Shown here one piece after another: positions 18,190 through 26,646 of a DNA stretch of 58,784 bases. Under the pieces are notes generated by a model. The model was not told where the DNA came from. It ran no database searches and was given only the letters and a program-made list of their open reading frames with translations. The position numbers were made by a program, and so were the translations under genes. The stretch is from Opitutia bacterium (GTDB lineage Bacteria; Verrucomicrobiota; Verrucomicrobiia; Opitutales; Opitutaceae): contig CANJIU010000057.1 of NCBI GenBank assembly GCA_947474365.1, positions 1 through 58,784 of the forward strand, read 5' to 3'. Each line of letters opens with the position of its first letter. Within the stretch, counting starts at the first letter, position 1.

Positions 18190-20016
18190 CTACATCCGGC
18201 AGATCAGCAACTCGCGCTCGTAAATCATCTCCTTCGGCAAATGGCTGTGCAAATCGAGGAACAGCTCCTCGTGTCCGATCACCTCCGCCCGCCAGGCAGC
18301 GCGGTCAAAATGCTGGAGTTCATCGAACTTCTCCTGCGGAAATTCGAGCCCGGTCCAATCGATGTCCTCGTAGCGGGGCATCCAGCCAATCGGGGTTTCG
18401 CGGCCATGCGCCCGACCGCGGGCGCGGTCGACGATCCATTTCAGGACGCGCATGTTCTCGCTGAAGCCGGGCCAGAGGAATTTCCCGTCGGCCCCCTTGC
18501 GGAACCAGTTCACGTGAAAGATGCGCGGCGTCTCTGAGATGTGCTTCTGCATGCCGATCCAGTGGCGGAAATAATCGCCCATGTGGTAGCCGCAGAACGG
18601 CAGCATCGCCATCGGGTCGCGGCGCACCTTGCCGATCGTGCCCGCCGCCGCCGCCGTCATCTCCGAGCCCATGGTCGCGCCGACATAGACGCCCGTGCTC
18701 CAGTTGAACGCCTGGTAGACCAGCGGCATGGTCGTGGCACGGCGGCCGCCAAAGATGATCGCGCTAATCGGCACGCCGTGTGGATTTTCCCATGCAGGAT
18801 CGATCGTCGGGCACTGCGAGGCGGGCGCCGTGAAGCGCGCGTTGGGATGCGCCGCCTTGGCTCCGCTGGCCTTCGCGATTTCCGGCGTCCACGGATTGCC
18901 CTGCCAGTCGGTGAGCTTCGCGGGGGGCTCGTCCGTCATCCCCTCCCACCACACCCCGCCTTCAGGGGTGAGCGCGACGTTGGTGAAGATCGTGTTCTTC
19001 GCGAGCGAGGCCATCGCGTTGGGATTGGTTTTCACCGACGTACCCGGAGCAACGCCAAAGAATCCGGCCTCGGGATTAATCGCGTGCAACCGGCCCTGGG
19101 CGTCGGGCTTGATCCACGCGATGTCGTCGCCGACGGTCCAGATCTTCCAACCCTTCTTCTTGAAGGGCGCCGGCGGAATCATCATCGCGAAGTTCGTCTT
19201 GCCACACGCGCTCGGGAAGGCGGCGGCCACGTAGGTCTTTTCGCCCTGCGGATCCTCCACGCCGAGGATGAGCATGTGCTCAGCCATCCAACCGTCGTCT
19301 CGGGCCATGTTCGACGCGATGCGCAGCGCGAAACATTTCTTGCCGAGCAGCGCATTGCCGCCGTAGCCCGAGCCGTAGCTCCAGATCTCACGCGTCTCCG
19401 GAAAGTGCACGATGTACTTCTCCTTGTTACACGGCCACGGCACGTCGGCCTGGCCCTTGGCCAGCGGCGCACCGACGGTGTGCATGCAGGGCACGACCCG
19501 TTTCTCGGCCTTGTCGATCTCCTGGAAGACCGGCAGACCGATGCGCGCCATGATGCGCATGTTGACGACCACATAGGGAGAGTCGGTCAACTGCACGCCG
19601 ATCTGCGACATCGGCGAGCCGATTGGGCCCATGCTGTACGGAAGCACAAACATCGTGCGGCCAGCCATGCAGCCGTCGAACAGCCCCCGGAGCTTTTTCC
19701 GCATCTCAAACGGGTTGACCCAGTTGTTGGTCGGGCCCGCCGCCTCCTTCGAGTACGAGCAGATATAGGTGCGGTCCTCGACGCGTGCGACATCGCTGGC
19801 GTCGCTGCGGGCATAGTAACAACCGGGCCAGAGCTTCTCGTTCAGGCGGACAAACGTGCCGCTCTTCACCATCTGCGCACAGAGCGCGTCATTTTCCTCC
19901 TGCGAGCCGTCGACCCAGTGAATCGCGGCCGGCTGGCAAAGCTCGACCATCTTCTCGACCCAGCGCAGGAGATGCTTGTTCTCAGCCAATGGCTTCGTGG
20001 CGGCGCGTTTTTTCAT
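18190..20016 (-). CDS. pckG: Phosphoenolpyruvate carboxykinase (GTP)
   Basis: 608 residues, the normal length for the GTP-dependent enzyme. Reaction: oxaloacetate + GTP to PEP + GDP + CO2, the entry step of gluconeogenesis. Visible family motifs: the hyperreactive-Cys P-loop FPSACGKTNFAMM (Cys271), the metal-site region WTVGDDIAWIKPD, NPEAGFFGVAPGTS, and the guanine-binding region near FHVNWFRKGADGKFLWPGF. Single-gene unit. Together with the prp genes this supports growth on propionate or amino acids through C3/C4 metabolism. Confidence 0.97.
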   Translation of the reverse strand: MKKRAATKPLAENKHLLRWVEKMVELCQPAAIHWVDGSQEENDALCAQMVKSGTFVRLNEKLWPGCYYARSDASDVARVEDRTYICSYSKEAAGPTNNWVNPFEMRKKLRGLFDGCMAGRTMFVLPYSMGPIGSPMSQIGVQLTDSPYVVVNMRIMARIGLPVFQEIDKAEKRVVPCMHTVGAPLAKGQADVPWPCNKEKYIVHFPETREIWSYGSGYGGNALLGKKCFALRIASNMARDDGWMAEHMLILGVEDPQGEKTYVAAAFPSACGKTNFAMMIPPAPFKKKGWKIWTVGDDIAWIKPDAQGRLHAINPEAGFFGVAPGTSVKTNPNAMASLAKNTIFTNVALTPEGGVWWEGMTDEPPAKLTDWQGNPWTPEIAKASGAKAAHPNARFTAPASQCPTIDPAWENPHGVPISAIIFGGRRATTMPLVYQAFNWSTGVYVGATMGSEMTAAAAGTIGKVRRDPMAMLPFCGYHMGDYFRHWIGMQKHISETPRIFHVNWFRKGADGKFLWPGFSENMRVLKWIVDRARGRAHGRETPIGWMPRYEDIDWTGLEFPQEKFDELQHFDRAAWRAEVIGHEELFLDLHSHLPKEMIYERELLICRM

Positions 20017-20144
20017 AGTGAATCAAAGTGTTCGGCGAGGGCGGGTGAGTAAACGGGAAACCCCGGCCGCAAAAGCGGGAAGAAGCGGGTGGCAGGCCGG
20101 CGATTAGAGCTTCGCTTTCGCGGCACTAGCCACAAGCTGACGCC

Positions 20145-20312
20145 ATGATGAAGCTCTGCATCCTCGTGGGCACGACCGTGGGCAGCTATGCGTTTTACGC
20201 AGTGGGTGATGCGCTGGGTTTCAGCTTTCTGTGGTCCTTCGTCCTGAGCGGTGTCGGCAGCGTGGTCGGAGTCTGGGCCGGCTGGAAACTGGCGCGAAGG
20301 CTGGAAGAGTGA
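20145..20312 (+). CDS. Small membrane protein (55 aa)
   Basis: Starts ATG-ATG at 20145 and ends at TGA 20310-20312. The protein has two hydrophobic helices, roughly residues 3-20 (LCILVGTTVGSYAFYAV) and 27-46 (FSFLWSFVLSGVGSVVGVWA), and a basic-acidic tail (KLARRLEE). The conserved-looking GxxxG-type second helix and positive-inside tail suggest a real inner-membrane miniprotein. It is divergent from pckG (128 bp) and 35 bp from the decayed receptor. No function can be assigned. Confidence 0.65.
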   Translation: MMKLCILVGTTVGSYAFYAVGDALGFSFLWSFVLSGVGSVVGVWAGWKLARRLEE

Positions 20313-20347
20313 GGAAAGGGGCGGATCTCACCGTCCATCCCGGGAAA

Positions 20348-21490
20348 TCACAGCTTTTTCGTGATCTCCAACGAATAGGTGCGGCCGCGGGCCAACGTGC
20401 CGTAAACGGTGGGGTCGTAACCGCGGGCGTTGCTGGTAAGCGGAGGCTCAAGGTTGAACAAATTCACCACGCCGCAACGCACGGAGGTGTTGGCGGGCCA
20501 GCTGTCCGTGCGCTTTCGGTAGTTGTACGTCGCATACGCGTTGTAGCTGAGCGAGTCGTGCACAATTTAGCGGTCCAGGCCGGTGTCGAAGACTTCCGAG
20601 ACACAACCCGGCCGGCCGAGGTTGCCATAGGTGGTCGCCGACGTCGTCGCGCCCGTGTCATGATAGCTGCCGATATAGCAGGCCCCCGCCCCTGCTCCCC
20701 AGGCCACCCCACGCCACGTAAGGTTGGCGTTGCCGCGCCATTTACTGGCACGTCTTGTTGAAGTACGTTCCACTCGTGTACTGAATTCCTCCCACGACCG
20801 TCCGCTGGTTGCCCGGCGCCCGCGTCGCATTACCGTTGAAGAGCTGCGCGAGGTTTGGAACACGGAAACCCTCGTTGTACGACGCACGCGTGAGCAGCCA
20901 ACGATCCAACCTCCACGTGGCACCCGCCTTTGGCTTCCGGGCCGTGCCAAAATCAGAGTAGCGCTCGATCCGCGCGGACGCGTTGTCTTCGAAGGACTGC
21001 ACGAGTGGCAACTGTAATTGCCGGCCCACAAGCGGCACGACCGCCTCAACATAGCCGCCTACACGCTGCGCAAAGCGTGCGTGTCCGAGTTCGGCGACAG
21101 CGCGAGGAATTTATTGTCGGTCGGGTCCAGGCCGGAAACGGGAGGATTAAGTCCGCCGAAACGGGGGCCGCGTGTCGTCATACGATTCGCGCCGCCACTC
21201 GCCGCCGACCGCCGCATAAATCTTGTTTCCGCCCCAGAGCGAAACCGCATCCCCGGTCGTCCGAAAATCCAAACTGCCAATCGTCGTGTGACCATCGCGC
21301 CGGAACGACTGCTGCAGAGGGGCGGCGATGTTGGCCGGGTTGGCGTACTGAGTAGTGGTGGCACTTGTCCCGTTTTGCACCGCGAAATCGTAGCCGAACG
21401 GATTGAACGCACGCGCCGGATCGGTCTGGTTTATGGCATCGATGATAAAGCTTTCACGCGTGGTCGGGTGCTCGACATCGCTCGTGTGCG
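20348..21490 (-). pseudogene. Decayed TonB-dependent receptor (C-terminal part)
   Basis: Three frames each carry pieces of one receptor. 21490-21150 has FIIDAINQTDPARAFNPFGYD and GGNKIYAAVGGEWRRESY. 21038-20745 has NASARIERYSDFG and RASYNEGFRVPNLAQLFNG. 20745-20348 has the barrel end DSLSYNAYATYNYRK, VVNLFNLEPP and a final YSLEITKKL. At least two frameshifts separate them, and an in-frame TAA lies at 20567-20569, where the reading continues sensibly on both sides (DTGLDR-stop-IVHDSLSYN). The signal peptide and plug are missing; the 5' remnant stops close to the CDF gene's 3' end. A dead gene. Confidence 0.85.
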
Positions 21491-21562
21491 CGGCAGCGGC
21501 GACCGCATCTACGAGGCACTGCAGGCGGCGGGTTACAAATAATCCCCGCTCGCGCGGCCTCC

Positions 21563-22471
21563 TCACTTCCGCGGCTCGACGTGCACCGTCACATCGCTGA
21601 TGCGGTGCCGGGTCGAGCCGATCAACGCATCCTTGACCGCATGGGCGATCTCGTGGCCCGCCCGCACGGTGAGGTCGCCATCGACGCGCACCTGAATGTC
21701 GACCAGGTAACTCAGGCCGCTTTTCCGCATTCGCACCTTGTCGAGGGTGATCACTCCGGGGACCGCGAGCGCCAACGCCCGGACCTCGTTTTCGAACGAA
21801 CCCGGCGCGGCTGCATCCATCACGTCGCCCAGTGATTTCATCACCATGCCCACACCGTTGAAGGCGATGATCACACACGCGAACAACGCCGCCCAGTCAT
21901 CGGCCGTTTCCCATCCCTTCCCGCCCCACAGCGCGATGCTGATGCCGACAAACGCGGCGGCCGACGTCATCGCATCGGACCAGTGATGCAGCGCTTCGAC
22001 ACCGAGCGTCGTGCTGCCGGCCTCTTCGCCCGCGATCCCCATCCGACGCGAAAACCACACTTTCGTTGCAATCACCGCAGCGAGCACCAGTAGCGTCCAC
22101 CAGGCCGGCGACTCGTGGGGCGTGATGATTTCATGCACGGCGTGGACGCCAATCCATCCGGCCATGGCAAAAATGAACACCGCCACCGCCAAACCGGCCA
22201 ACGGCTCCGCCTTTCCGTGGCCATAGGGATGGTCCGCATCCGGCGGCCTCGCGGCCACGCGAAAACCCGCCCAGACCAGCGACGATGACAGGATGTCGAG
22301 GAGCGATTCGGCGCCGTCCGCAATCAGCGCGTACGTGTGGCCAAATAGGCCCCCGGCAAACTTCACCAGCGCCAACACAAAATTGAGCACGATGCCCCGC
22401 AGCACGAGTTTCGCGCTGTGATGGGCGGCACGCTGCGCCACCAAATGGGGATTCGACACACCTCCGGGCAT
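21563..22471 (-). CDS. Cation diffusion facilitator (CDF) transporter
   Basis: 302 residues. CDF fold: about six membrane helices in the first ~205 residues, then a cytoplasmic C-terminal domain. Metal-site motifs: ALIADGAESLLDILSS (helix 2) and ALHHWSDAMTS (helix 5), plus the loop DHPYGHGKAEPLA. The C-terminal domain ends VHVEP, typical of the dimerising ferredoxin-like fold. Exports divalent metal (Zn, Co, Mn or Fe) in exchange for protons; specificity not readable. It abuts the decayed receptor on one side and is divergent from the ACT-domain gene. Confidence 0.93.
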   Translation of the reverse strand: MPGGVSNPHLVAQRAAHHSAKLVLRGIVLNFVLALVKFAGGLFGHTYALIADGAESLLDILSSSLVWAGFRVAARPPDADHPYGHGKAEPLAGLAVAVFIFAMAGWIGVHAVHEIITPHESPAWWTLLVLAAVIATKVWFSRRMGIAGEEAGSTTLGVEALHHWSDAMTSAAAFVGISIALWGGKGWETADDWAALFACVIIAFNGVGMVMKSLGDVMDAAAPGSFENEVRALALAVPGVITLDKVRMRKSGLSYLVDIQVRVDGDLTVRAGHEIAHAVKDALIGSTRHRISDVTVHVEPRK

Positions 22472-22613
22472 GCCGTGACGTTGCGGTGCTGCGCGTCGAA
22501 TTCAACGCGCTTCACAGTTAGGGACAAAAAATCTTCCCGGAGTTCCTCGCTACGCGTCGCGATGCGCCCCATTGACGGACAGCCCCAGTGCGGCAAGGAT
22601 CCGAGCACCGCCC

Positions 22614-23069
22614 ATGGCCGCGAAAATCAGCACACCGCCCAACGACCCTGTGAAGCAGTTCTCGGTCTTCGCCGAAAACCGCCTCGGGCGCCTCTACGAC
22701 CTCACTGCCCTGCTCAAGGGCCACAATGTCCACATCATGGGCATCACCGTCCTCGATACCACGGATAGCGCCATCGTGCGCGTCATCGTCGACGATCCCG
22801 ACCTCGCCCGGGAGCTCATGATCAATAACGATTTTCCCTATGTGGAGTGCGACGTGCTCGCGGTGGAAATCAACGACGAGTCACAGCTCAAGGACGTGCT
22901 CGCCGCCCTGTTCGAAGCCGAAATCAACGTCCATTACATCTACAGCTTCATAAAACGGCCCGAGGGCCGCAGCGCGCTCGCGATCAACACGGAAGACACC
23001 GACGTCGCCGCCCAATCACTCAACAAACGCGGTTTTCGCGTGCTGACCCAGAACGACATCGCGCGGTAG
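22614..23069 (+). CDS. Tandem ACT-domain protein
   Basis: 151 residues from ATG 22614; a TTG start at 22572 is possible but adds no domain. Two ACT-like units: ~9-75 (KQFSVFAENRLGRLYDLTALL ... VRVIVDDPDLARELM) and ~80-150 (CDVLAVEINDESQLKDVLAALF ... RGFRVLTQND). Known: ACT pairs bind amino acids and regulate partner enzymes. With no enzyme domain attached this is probably a small regulatory or effector-binding protein; stand-alone dual-ACT proteins of this size occur in many bacteria. Confidence 0.85.
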   Translation: MAAKISTPPNDPVKQFSVFAENRLGRLYDLTALLKGHNVHIMGITVLDTTDSAIVRVIVDDPDLARELMINNDFPYVECDVLAVEINDESQLKDVLAALFEAEINVHYIYSFIKRPEGRSALAINTEDTDVAAQSLNKRGFRVLTQNDIAR

Positions 23070-23103
23070 CAAACGAAACCCTCGGACCGACCGTGGGACG
23101 GCT

Positions 23104-23667
23104 TCAGCCCTGCACTTCGCCCATCTTCTCGCCGGCGAGTTCGTACAGTCCGGTCATGTAGCCGTTCTCAAACATCGCCCCGACCTTCAGTTCGCCGAAA
23201 AACGCCACGGGCACATCCATCATCGGCTGCACGCCCTTCTTCATCTTCACGACGACCCACTCGTTCATGTTGGGCACCGAGCCGAAACAGCACGCCATGG
23301 TGTTGCGCATCAGCAAGAATTCCGTGACGAGTCCCTTGTCCATTTTGACCGGCACCATGTAGCCGGTGATCACGGCCTTCTTGCCGTTCCATGATTTCAC
23401 GCTCGAAGGAATCTGCTCCTCCCCGGTTGGCGGTTTCTCGTTCGGACTCGCCGCGGGATCGAACGGCGGGGGATTGAACTGATACGACGCGAGCTGATCA
23501 AAACCGAGCTTGAGGTAACCGTTCTCAACCTGCGGGGCGGCGAGAGGAGCAGCCGCAACCGCGTCGGCCGGAGCAGCAGGCGCCGTCGCGTCAGCTGCGC
23601 GCATCGATCCCGAAAAAACCAACAGAGCGGACAGGAAGCCGGGGATCGAGGGGCGAAATATTTTCAT
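23104..23667 (-). CDS. DUF3299 exported protein
   Basis: 187 residues. Signal peptide about 1-25 (MKIFRPSIPGFLSALLVFSGSMRA), Ala/Pro linker, then a DUF3299-type domain: GKKAVITGYMVPVKMDKG, EFLLMRNTMACCFGSVPNMNEWVVV and GELKVGAMFENGYMTGLYEL. The Cys-Cys pair in MACCFG is characteristic. It is 64 bp downstream of an FtsX-like permease gene on the same strand and so probably belongs with that transporter. DUF3299 proteins are often found with LolD/MacB-like ABC pairs, in some cases tied to metal supply; I state that from memory. Confidence 0.85.
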   Translation of the reverse strand: MKIFRPSIPGFLSALLVFSGSMRAADATAPAAPADAVAAAPLAAPQVENGYLKLGFDQLASYQFNPPPFDPAASPNEKPPTGEEQIPSSVKSWNGKKAVITGYMVPVKMDKGLVTEFLLMRNTMACCFGSVPNMNEWVVVKMKKGVQPMMDVPVAFFGELKVGAMFENGYMTGLYELAGEKMGEVQG

Positions 23668-23731
23668 CGGCGGCCAACGTGAATCAACCGTGCTGATTCG
23701 TCAAAAACGATTTTCGTCCGGACCGGGCAAA

Positions 23732-24937
23732 TCACGACGCCGGGGCGAGCGTCTCGGCGACCGGTGTTTGGTACGCCTTCAGCGCCGGCACGACACCACC
23801 GAGCGCGCAGAGTCCGATCATCGCCACCGGACATGCCCAGAGGACCGGATGCCGCGTCCAAAGATCGAGCACCACGCCAGTCTGAGCCCGAATCACGCCC
23901 GCCACCCCGGAAAATAGCCCCAAGTAGACCAAGAATCCCACCACTGAACCGAGCACGCCAATGCACGCCGCCTCGGCCAGTACCGCCCCAAAGATGGTGC
24001 GCCGCCGTGCACCGAGCGCGCGGAGGATCGCAAGGTCCCGCCGCCGAGCGCTCATCGAGTTGTAGATGCTCGTCAGCACCGAACCGGCTGCGACCAGCGC
24101 GACGAGATAGGCCACCAAAGTCAGGACCTGGTCAAACCACGCGATTTTGCCAAACAACTCCGCGATGATCGCCCCAACCGGATAGGCAAACGTCAGCTTG
24201 TTGCCCTGCTTGTTGTACATCGTGTCGAGCATGAATCCCGCGGCGGGGGCGCGGAGCTGGATCAGCACCGCGCTGATGTCGGTCGCCGTCTTGGCGTCGT
24301 GACCGCTCATCGTCTGGATGCCCCGGAGCGGGATCCACACCACCCGGTCGACCGGGGTGTTGGTCGGCGCGAGAACGCCCGTGATCACATAGTCGTCCGC
24401 GTGTTCGTTTTTCGGATCAAAAGCCAAACCATGGAATGGACGAAATTTGTCCCCCACCTTGAGCCCGAGGCGATCGGCGGCGAAACTGCCCGCCACGGCC
24501 TCCTTGGCGTCACCGGCAAACACCTTGCCACCAGCCCGGACGATGAATTTCTTCCCGGGCGCGTACTCCACATTGGCGAACAATTCGGGCATCGTGCCCA
24601 CCAGCCGGTAGCCGCGAAGATTGTCGCCCACCGCGATCGGAATCGCGGCCTTCACCATCGGATGACGCCGGATGCCCTCGTAGTCGGCATACGCGAGATT
24701 CCCTGGCGAGGCTTCGAGATGGAAAATCGCATTAAGGACGAGTTGCAGCTTCGAGCCGCGCGCGCCGAGGACAGCGTCAAAGCCAGTCGTCGTCTGCGTG
24801 AACGCCGACTGCGATTGTGTCTTCACCATCCAGACACACATCAGCAACCCGCAGGCGAGGGCGATGCTTCCGGCCGTGATGATCGTCGACAGCGCATGCT
24901 GCCGGAGCGACCGGTAAACGATGAGGGGAAGGGTCAT
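23732..24937 (-). CDS. ABC transporter permease (FtsX/MacB type)
   Basis: 401 residues. One N-terminal membrane helix (~15-36), a ~220-residue periplasmic region and three C-terminal helices (~270-390): the FtsX-family layout. The stretch SIYNSMSARRRDLAILRALGARR is the typical coupling segment. Its start overlaps the stop of the ATPase gene by 4 bp (24934-24937), so the two are translationally coupled. Role inferred: lipoprotein or small-molecule extraction, not classic import. Confidence 0.92.
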   Translation of the reverse strand: MTLPLIVYRSLRQHALSTIITAGSIALACGLLMCVWMVKTQSQSAFTQTTTGFDAVLGARGSKLQLVLNAIFHLEASPGNLAYADYEGIRRHPMVKAAIPIAVGDNLRGYRLVGTMPELFANVEYAPGKKFIVRAGGKVFAGDAKEAVAGSFAADRLGLKVGDKFRPFHGLAFDPKNEHADDYVITGVLAPTNTPVDRVVWIPLRGIQTMSGHDAKTATDISAVLIQLRAPAAGFMLDTMYNKQGNKLTFAYPVGAIIAELFGKIAWFDQVLTLVAYLVALVAAGSVLTSIYNSMSARRRDLAILRALGARRRTIFGAVLAEAACIGVLGSVVGFLVYLGLFSGVAGVIRAQTGVVLDLWTRHPVLWACPVAMIGLCALGGVVPALKAYQTPVAETLAPAS

Positions 24938-25689
24938 GGCCGGGTCTGGCTCTGAGCCGGGAATCGGGGACCGGACTGGGGACGCGACGCCCCCGTCGCG
25001 TTTTCCGGCGACGAAGGCGTCGCCGCTCCATTGATTTGCGCGAAATCTTTTCGCAGTTCGAATTGCGCGAGCACCTCTTCGTCGTGGCTCACGAGCAGCA
25101 GTGCCGCGCCCTGCTCGCGGCAGACTTCGCGGATGAGCGCTAGGGCGTCGCGGGCGTGCTTGCGATCCAGATTGCCCGTCGGCTCGTCGGCCAGCACGAG
25201 CTTCGGCCGGTTGGCGAGCGCCCGGGCCACCGCCACGCGCTGCTGTTGGCCCGTGGAAAGCTGGCGGGGAAAGTGGTTCAACCGATGGCCGAGCCCGACG
25301 CGTTCGAGGACCTCACGAGCGTGGGCGCGGTCCGCTCCCCGCGGTCCGAACGACATGCCGAGCAGCACGTTTTCCAGCACCGTGTACCCCTGCAGGAGAT
25401 TAAACGTCTGGAAAATATAGCCGAGCTTGTCAGCGCGCAGCCGATCGCGCTTCGGTTCGCTCAGCGCCGTCATCTCCGTGCCATCAACCGTCACGCGCCC
25501 GCTGTCCGCCGCAAGGATGCCCGCGATGAGATTGAGAAACGTCGTCTTGCCCGAACCGCTTTCACCGCGCAGCGCCAGCTGCTCACCGGGTGCGAGGGAA
25601 AATTCCGGCACCTGCACGATCTCCACCCTCTCCCCCTCGGGCGAAAGAAACGATTTCCTGAGATCGGTGACGGCGAGCATCGCAAACAT
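24934..25689 (-). CDS. ABC transporter ATP-binding protein (LolD-like)
   Basis: 251 residues from ATG 25689; ATG 25680 (MLAVTDLRKSF) is an equally plausible start, and a longer frame to 25809 lacks homology. Walker A GESGSGKTT, Q-loop YIFQTFNLLQGY, signature LSTGQQQRVA, Walker B LVLADEPTGNLD, switch His LLLVSHDEEV. The LQGYTVLENVLLGM stretch is typical of the LolD/MacB branch. It ends in a Ser/Pro-rich tail of ~30 residues after the fold. It is divergent from prpB across a large palindrome. Confidence 0.93.
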   Translation of the reverse strand: MFAMLAVTDLRKSFLSPEGERVEIVQVPEFSLAPGEQLALRGESGSGKTTFLNLIAGILAADSGRVTVDGTEMTALSEPKRDRLRADKLGYIFQTFNLLQGYTVLENVLLGMSFGPRGADRAHAREVLERVGLGHRLNHFPRQLSTGQQQRVAVARALANRPKLVLADEPTGNLDRKHARDALALIREVCREQGAALLLVSHDEEVLAQFELRKDFAQINGAATPSSPENATGASRPQSGPRFPAQSQTRP

Positions 25690-25761
25690 GGCCGCAAAAA
25701 CGGGCGACCGGCGCAAACCCGGAATTCTTTTTTTGCGCATTCCGCGCTTTTTTGCGGCCAT
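25688..25761. promoter_or_regulatory. 74-bp imperfect palindrome between ABC and prp operons
   Basis: Outer arms ATGGCCGCAAAAA (25688-25700) and TTTTTGCGGCCAT (25749-25761) are a perfect 13-bp inverted repeat. Inner arms GCGCAAA (25711-25717) and TTTGCGC (25732-25738) pair too, and GAATTC (25722-25727) is at the exact centre (25724.5). In all, 27 of 37 positions match between the arms. It lies in the divergent promoter space, so a shared operator is the simplest reading. Confidence 0.55.
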
Positions 25762-25790
25762 TCGACGGAGTGGCATCCAAGATCCGCGCC

Positions 25791-26627
25791 GTGAGTTCCT
25801 CCCCGACACCCGGCGCCAGGTTTCGCGCCGCCCTCGCCGCCGAGCGTCCGCTCCAAATCGCCGGGACCCTCAACGCCTACTCCGCCCTGCTCGCCCAACG
25901 CGCGGGCTTCCGCGCGATCTATCTCTCGGGCGCCGGCGTCGCCAACCATTCGCACGGCATCCCCGACATCGGCGACACCACCCTCGCCGATGTTCTGATC
26001 GACGCCCAGCGGATCACCCGCCGGGTCGAGTTGCCTCTGCTGGTCGACATCGACACCGGCTGGGACGACCCGGCCGCCGCCGTCTGCGAACTGGCCGCCG
26101 CGGGTGTCGCCGCTGTTCATCTGGAGGATCAAGTTCCCGCGAAAAAATGCGGCCATCTCCCCGGCAAACACCTCGTCCCCACCGCCGAGATGGTCGAACG
26201 CGTGCGCGCCGCCGTCTCCGGCAAGCCCGACCCCGACTTCGTCGTCATGGCCCGCACCGATGCCGCCGCCAACGAAGGTATTCCCGCCGCCATCAGGCGC
26301 GCGCAGGCCTATGTCGACGCGGGTGCCGACATGATTTTTGCCGAGGCGCTCCGCACCCTCGACGACTACAAAATCTTCACCGCCGCCATCAACGCGCCGG
26401 TGCTCGCGAACCTCACCGAGTTTGGCCAGACGCCGTATTTCACCATCGAGGAACTGCGCGCCACCGGCATCGCGATGGTGCTCTATCCGCTCAGCGCATC
26501 GCGCGCCGCCGCCGCGGCTGCCCTGGACGTTTACGCCACGATTCGGCGGGACGGCACGCAAAAGAGTGTCGTGGGAAAAATGCAAACTCGCGCCGACCTG
26601 TATCACACTCTCGGTTACCAAGCGTGA
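25791..26627 (+). CDS. prpB: Methylisocitrate lyase
   Basis: 278 residues from GTG 25791; GTG 25770 or TTG 25752 are in-frame alternatives and no start has a good ribosome site. Reaction: 2-methylisocitrate to pyruvate + succinate, last step of the methylcitrate cycle. Isocitrate-lyase superfamily features: LVDIDTGWDD, HLEDQVPAKKCGHLPGK (catalytic Cys in KKCGH), ARTDAAANEG, FAEALRTLDDY and the LANLTEFGQTPYF segment that favours PrpB over isocitrate lyase. Followed by prpC 19 bp downstream. Confidence 0.95.
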   Translation: MSSSPTPGARFRAALAAERPLQIAGTLNAYSALLAQRAGFRAIYLSGAGVANHSHGIPDIGDTTLADVLIDAQRITRRVELPLLVDIDTGWDDPAAAVCELAAAGVAAVHLEDQVPAKKCGHLPGKHLVPTAEMVERVRAAVSGKPDPDFVVMARTDAAANEGIPAAIRRAQAYVDAGADMIFAEALRTLDDYKIFTAAINAPVLANLTEFGQTPYFTIEELRATGIAMVLYPLSASRAAAAAALDVYATIRRDGTQKSVVGKMQTRADLYHTLGYQA

Positions 26628-26646
26628 TCCCCACACCCTCCACCCC

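Noticed and set aside
18541..20052. Long plus-strand frame antisense to pckG (503 codons)
   Set aside because: High-GC shadow: Arg/His-rich, no domain, fully opposite a certain gene.
21440..21542. Plus-strand tail reading GDRIYEALQAAGYK before TAA
   Set aside because: Looks protein-like but overlaps the decayed receptor on the other strand and has no start or domain; probably chance or an unidentifiable remnant.
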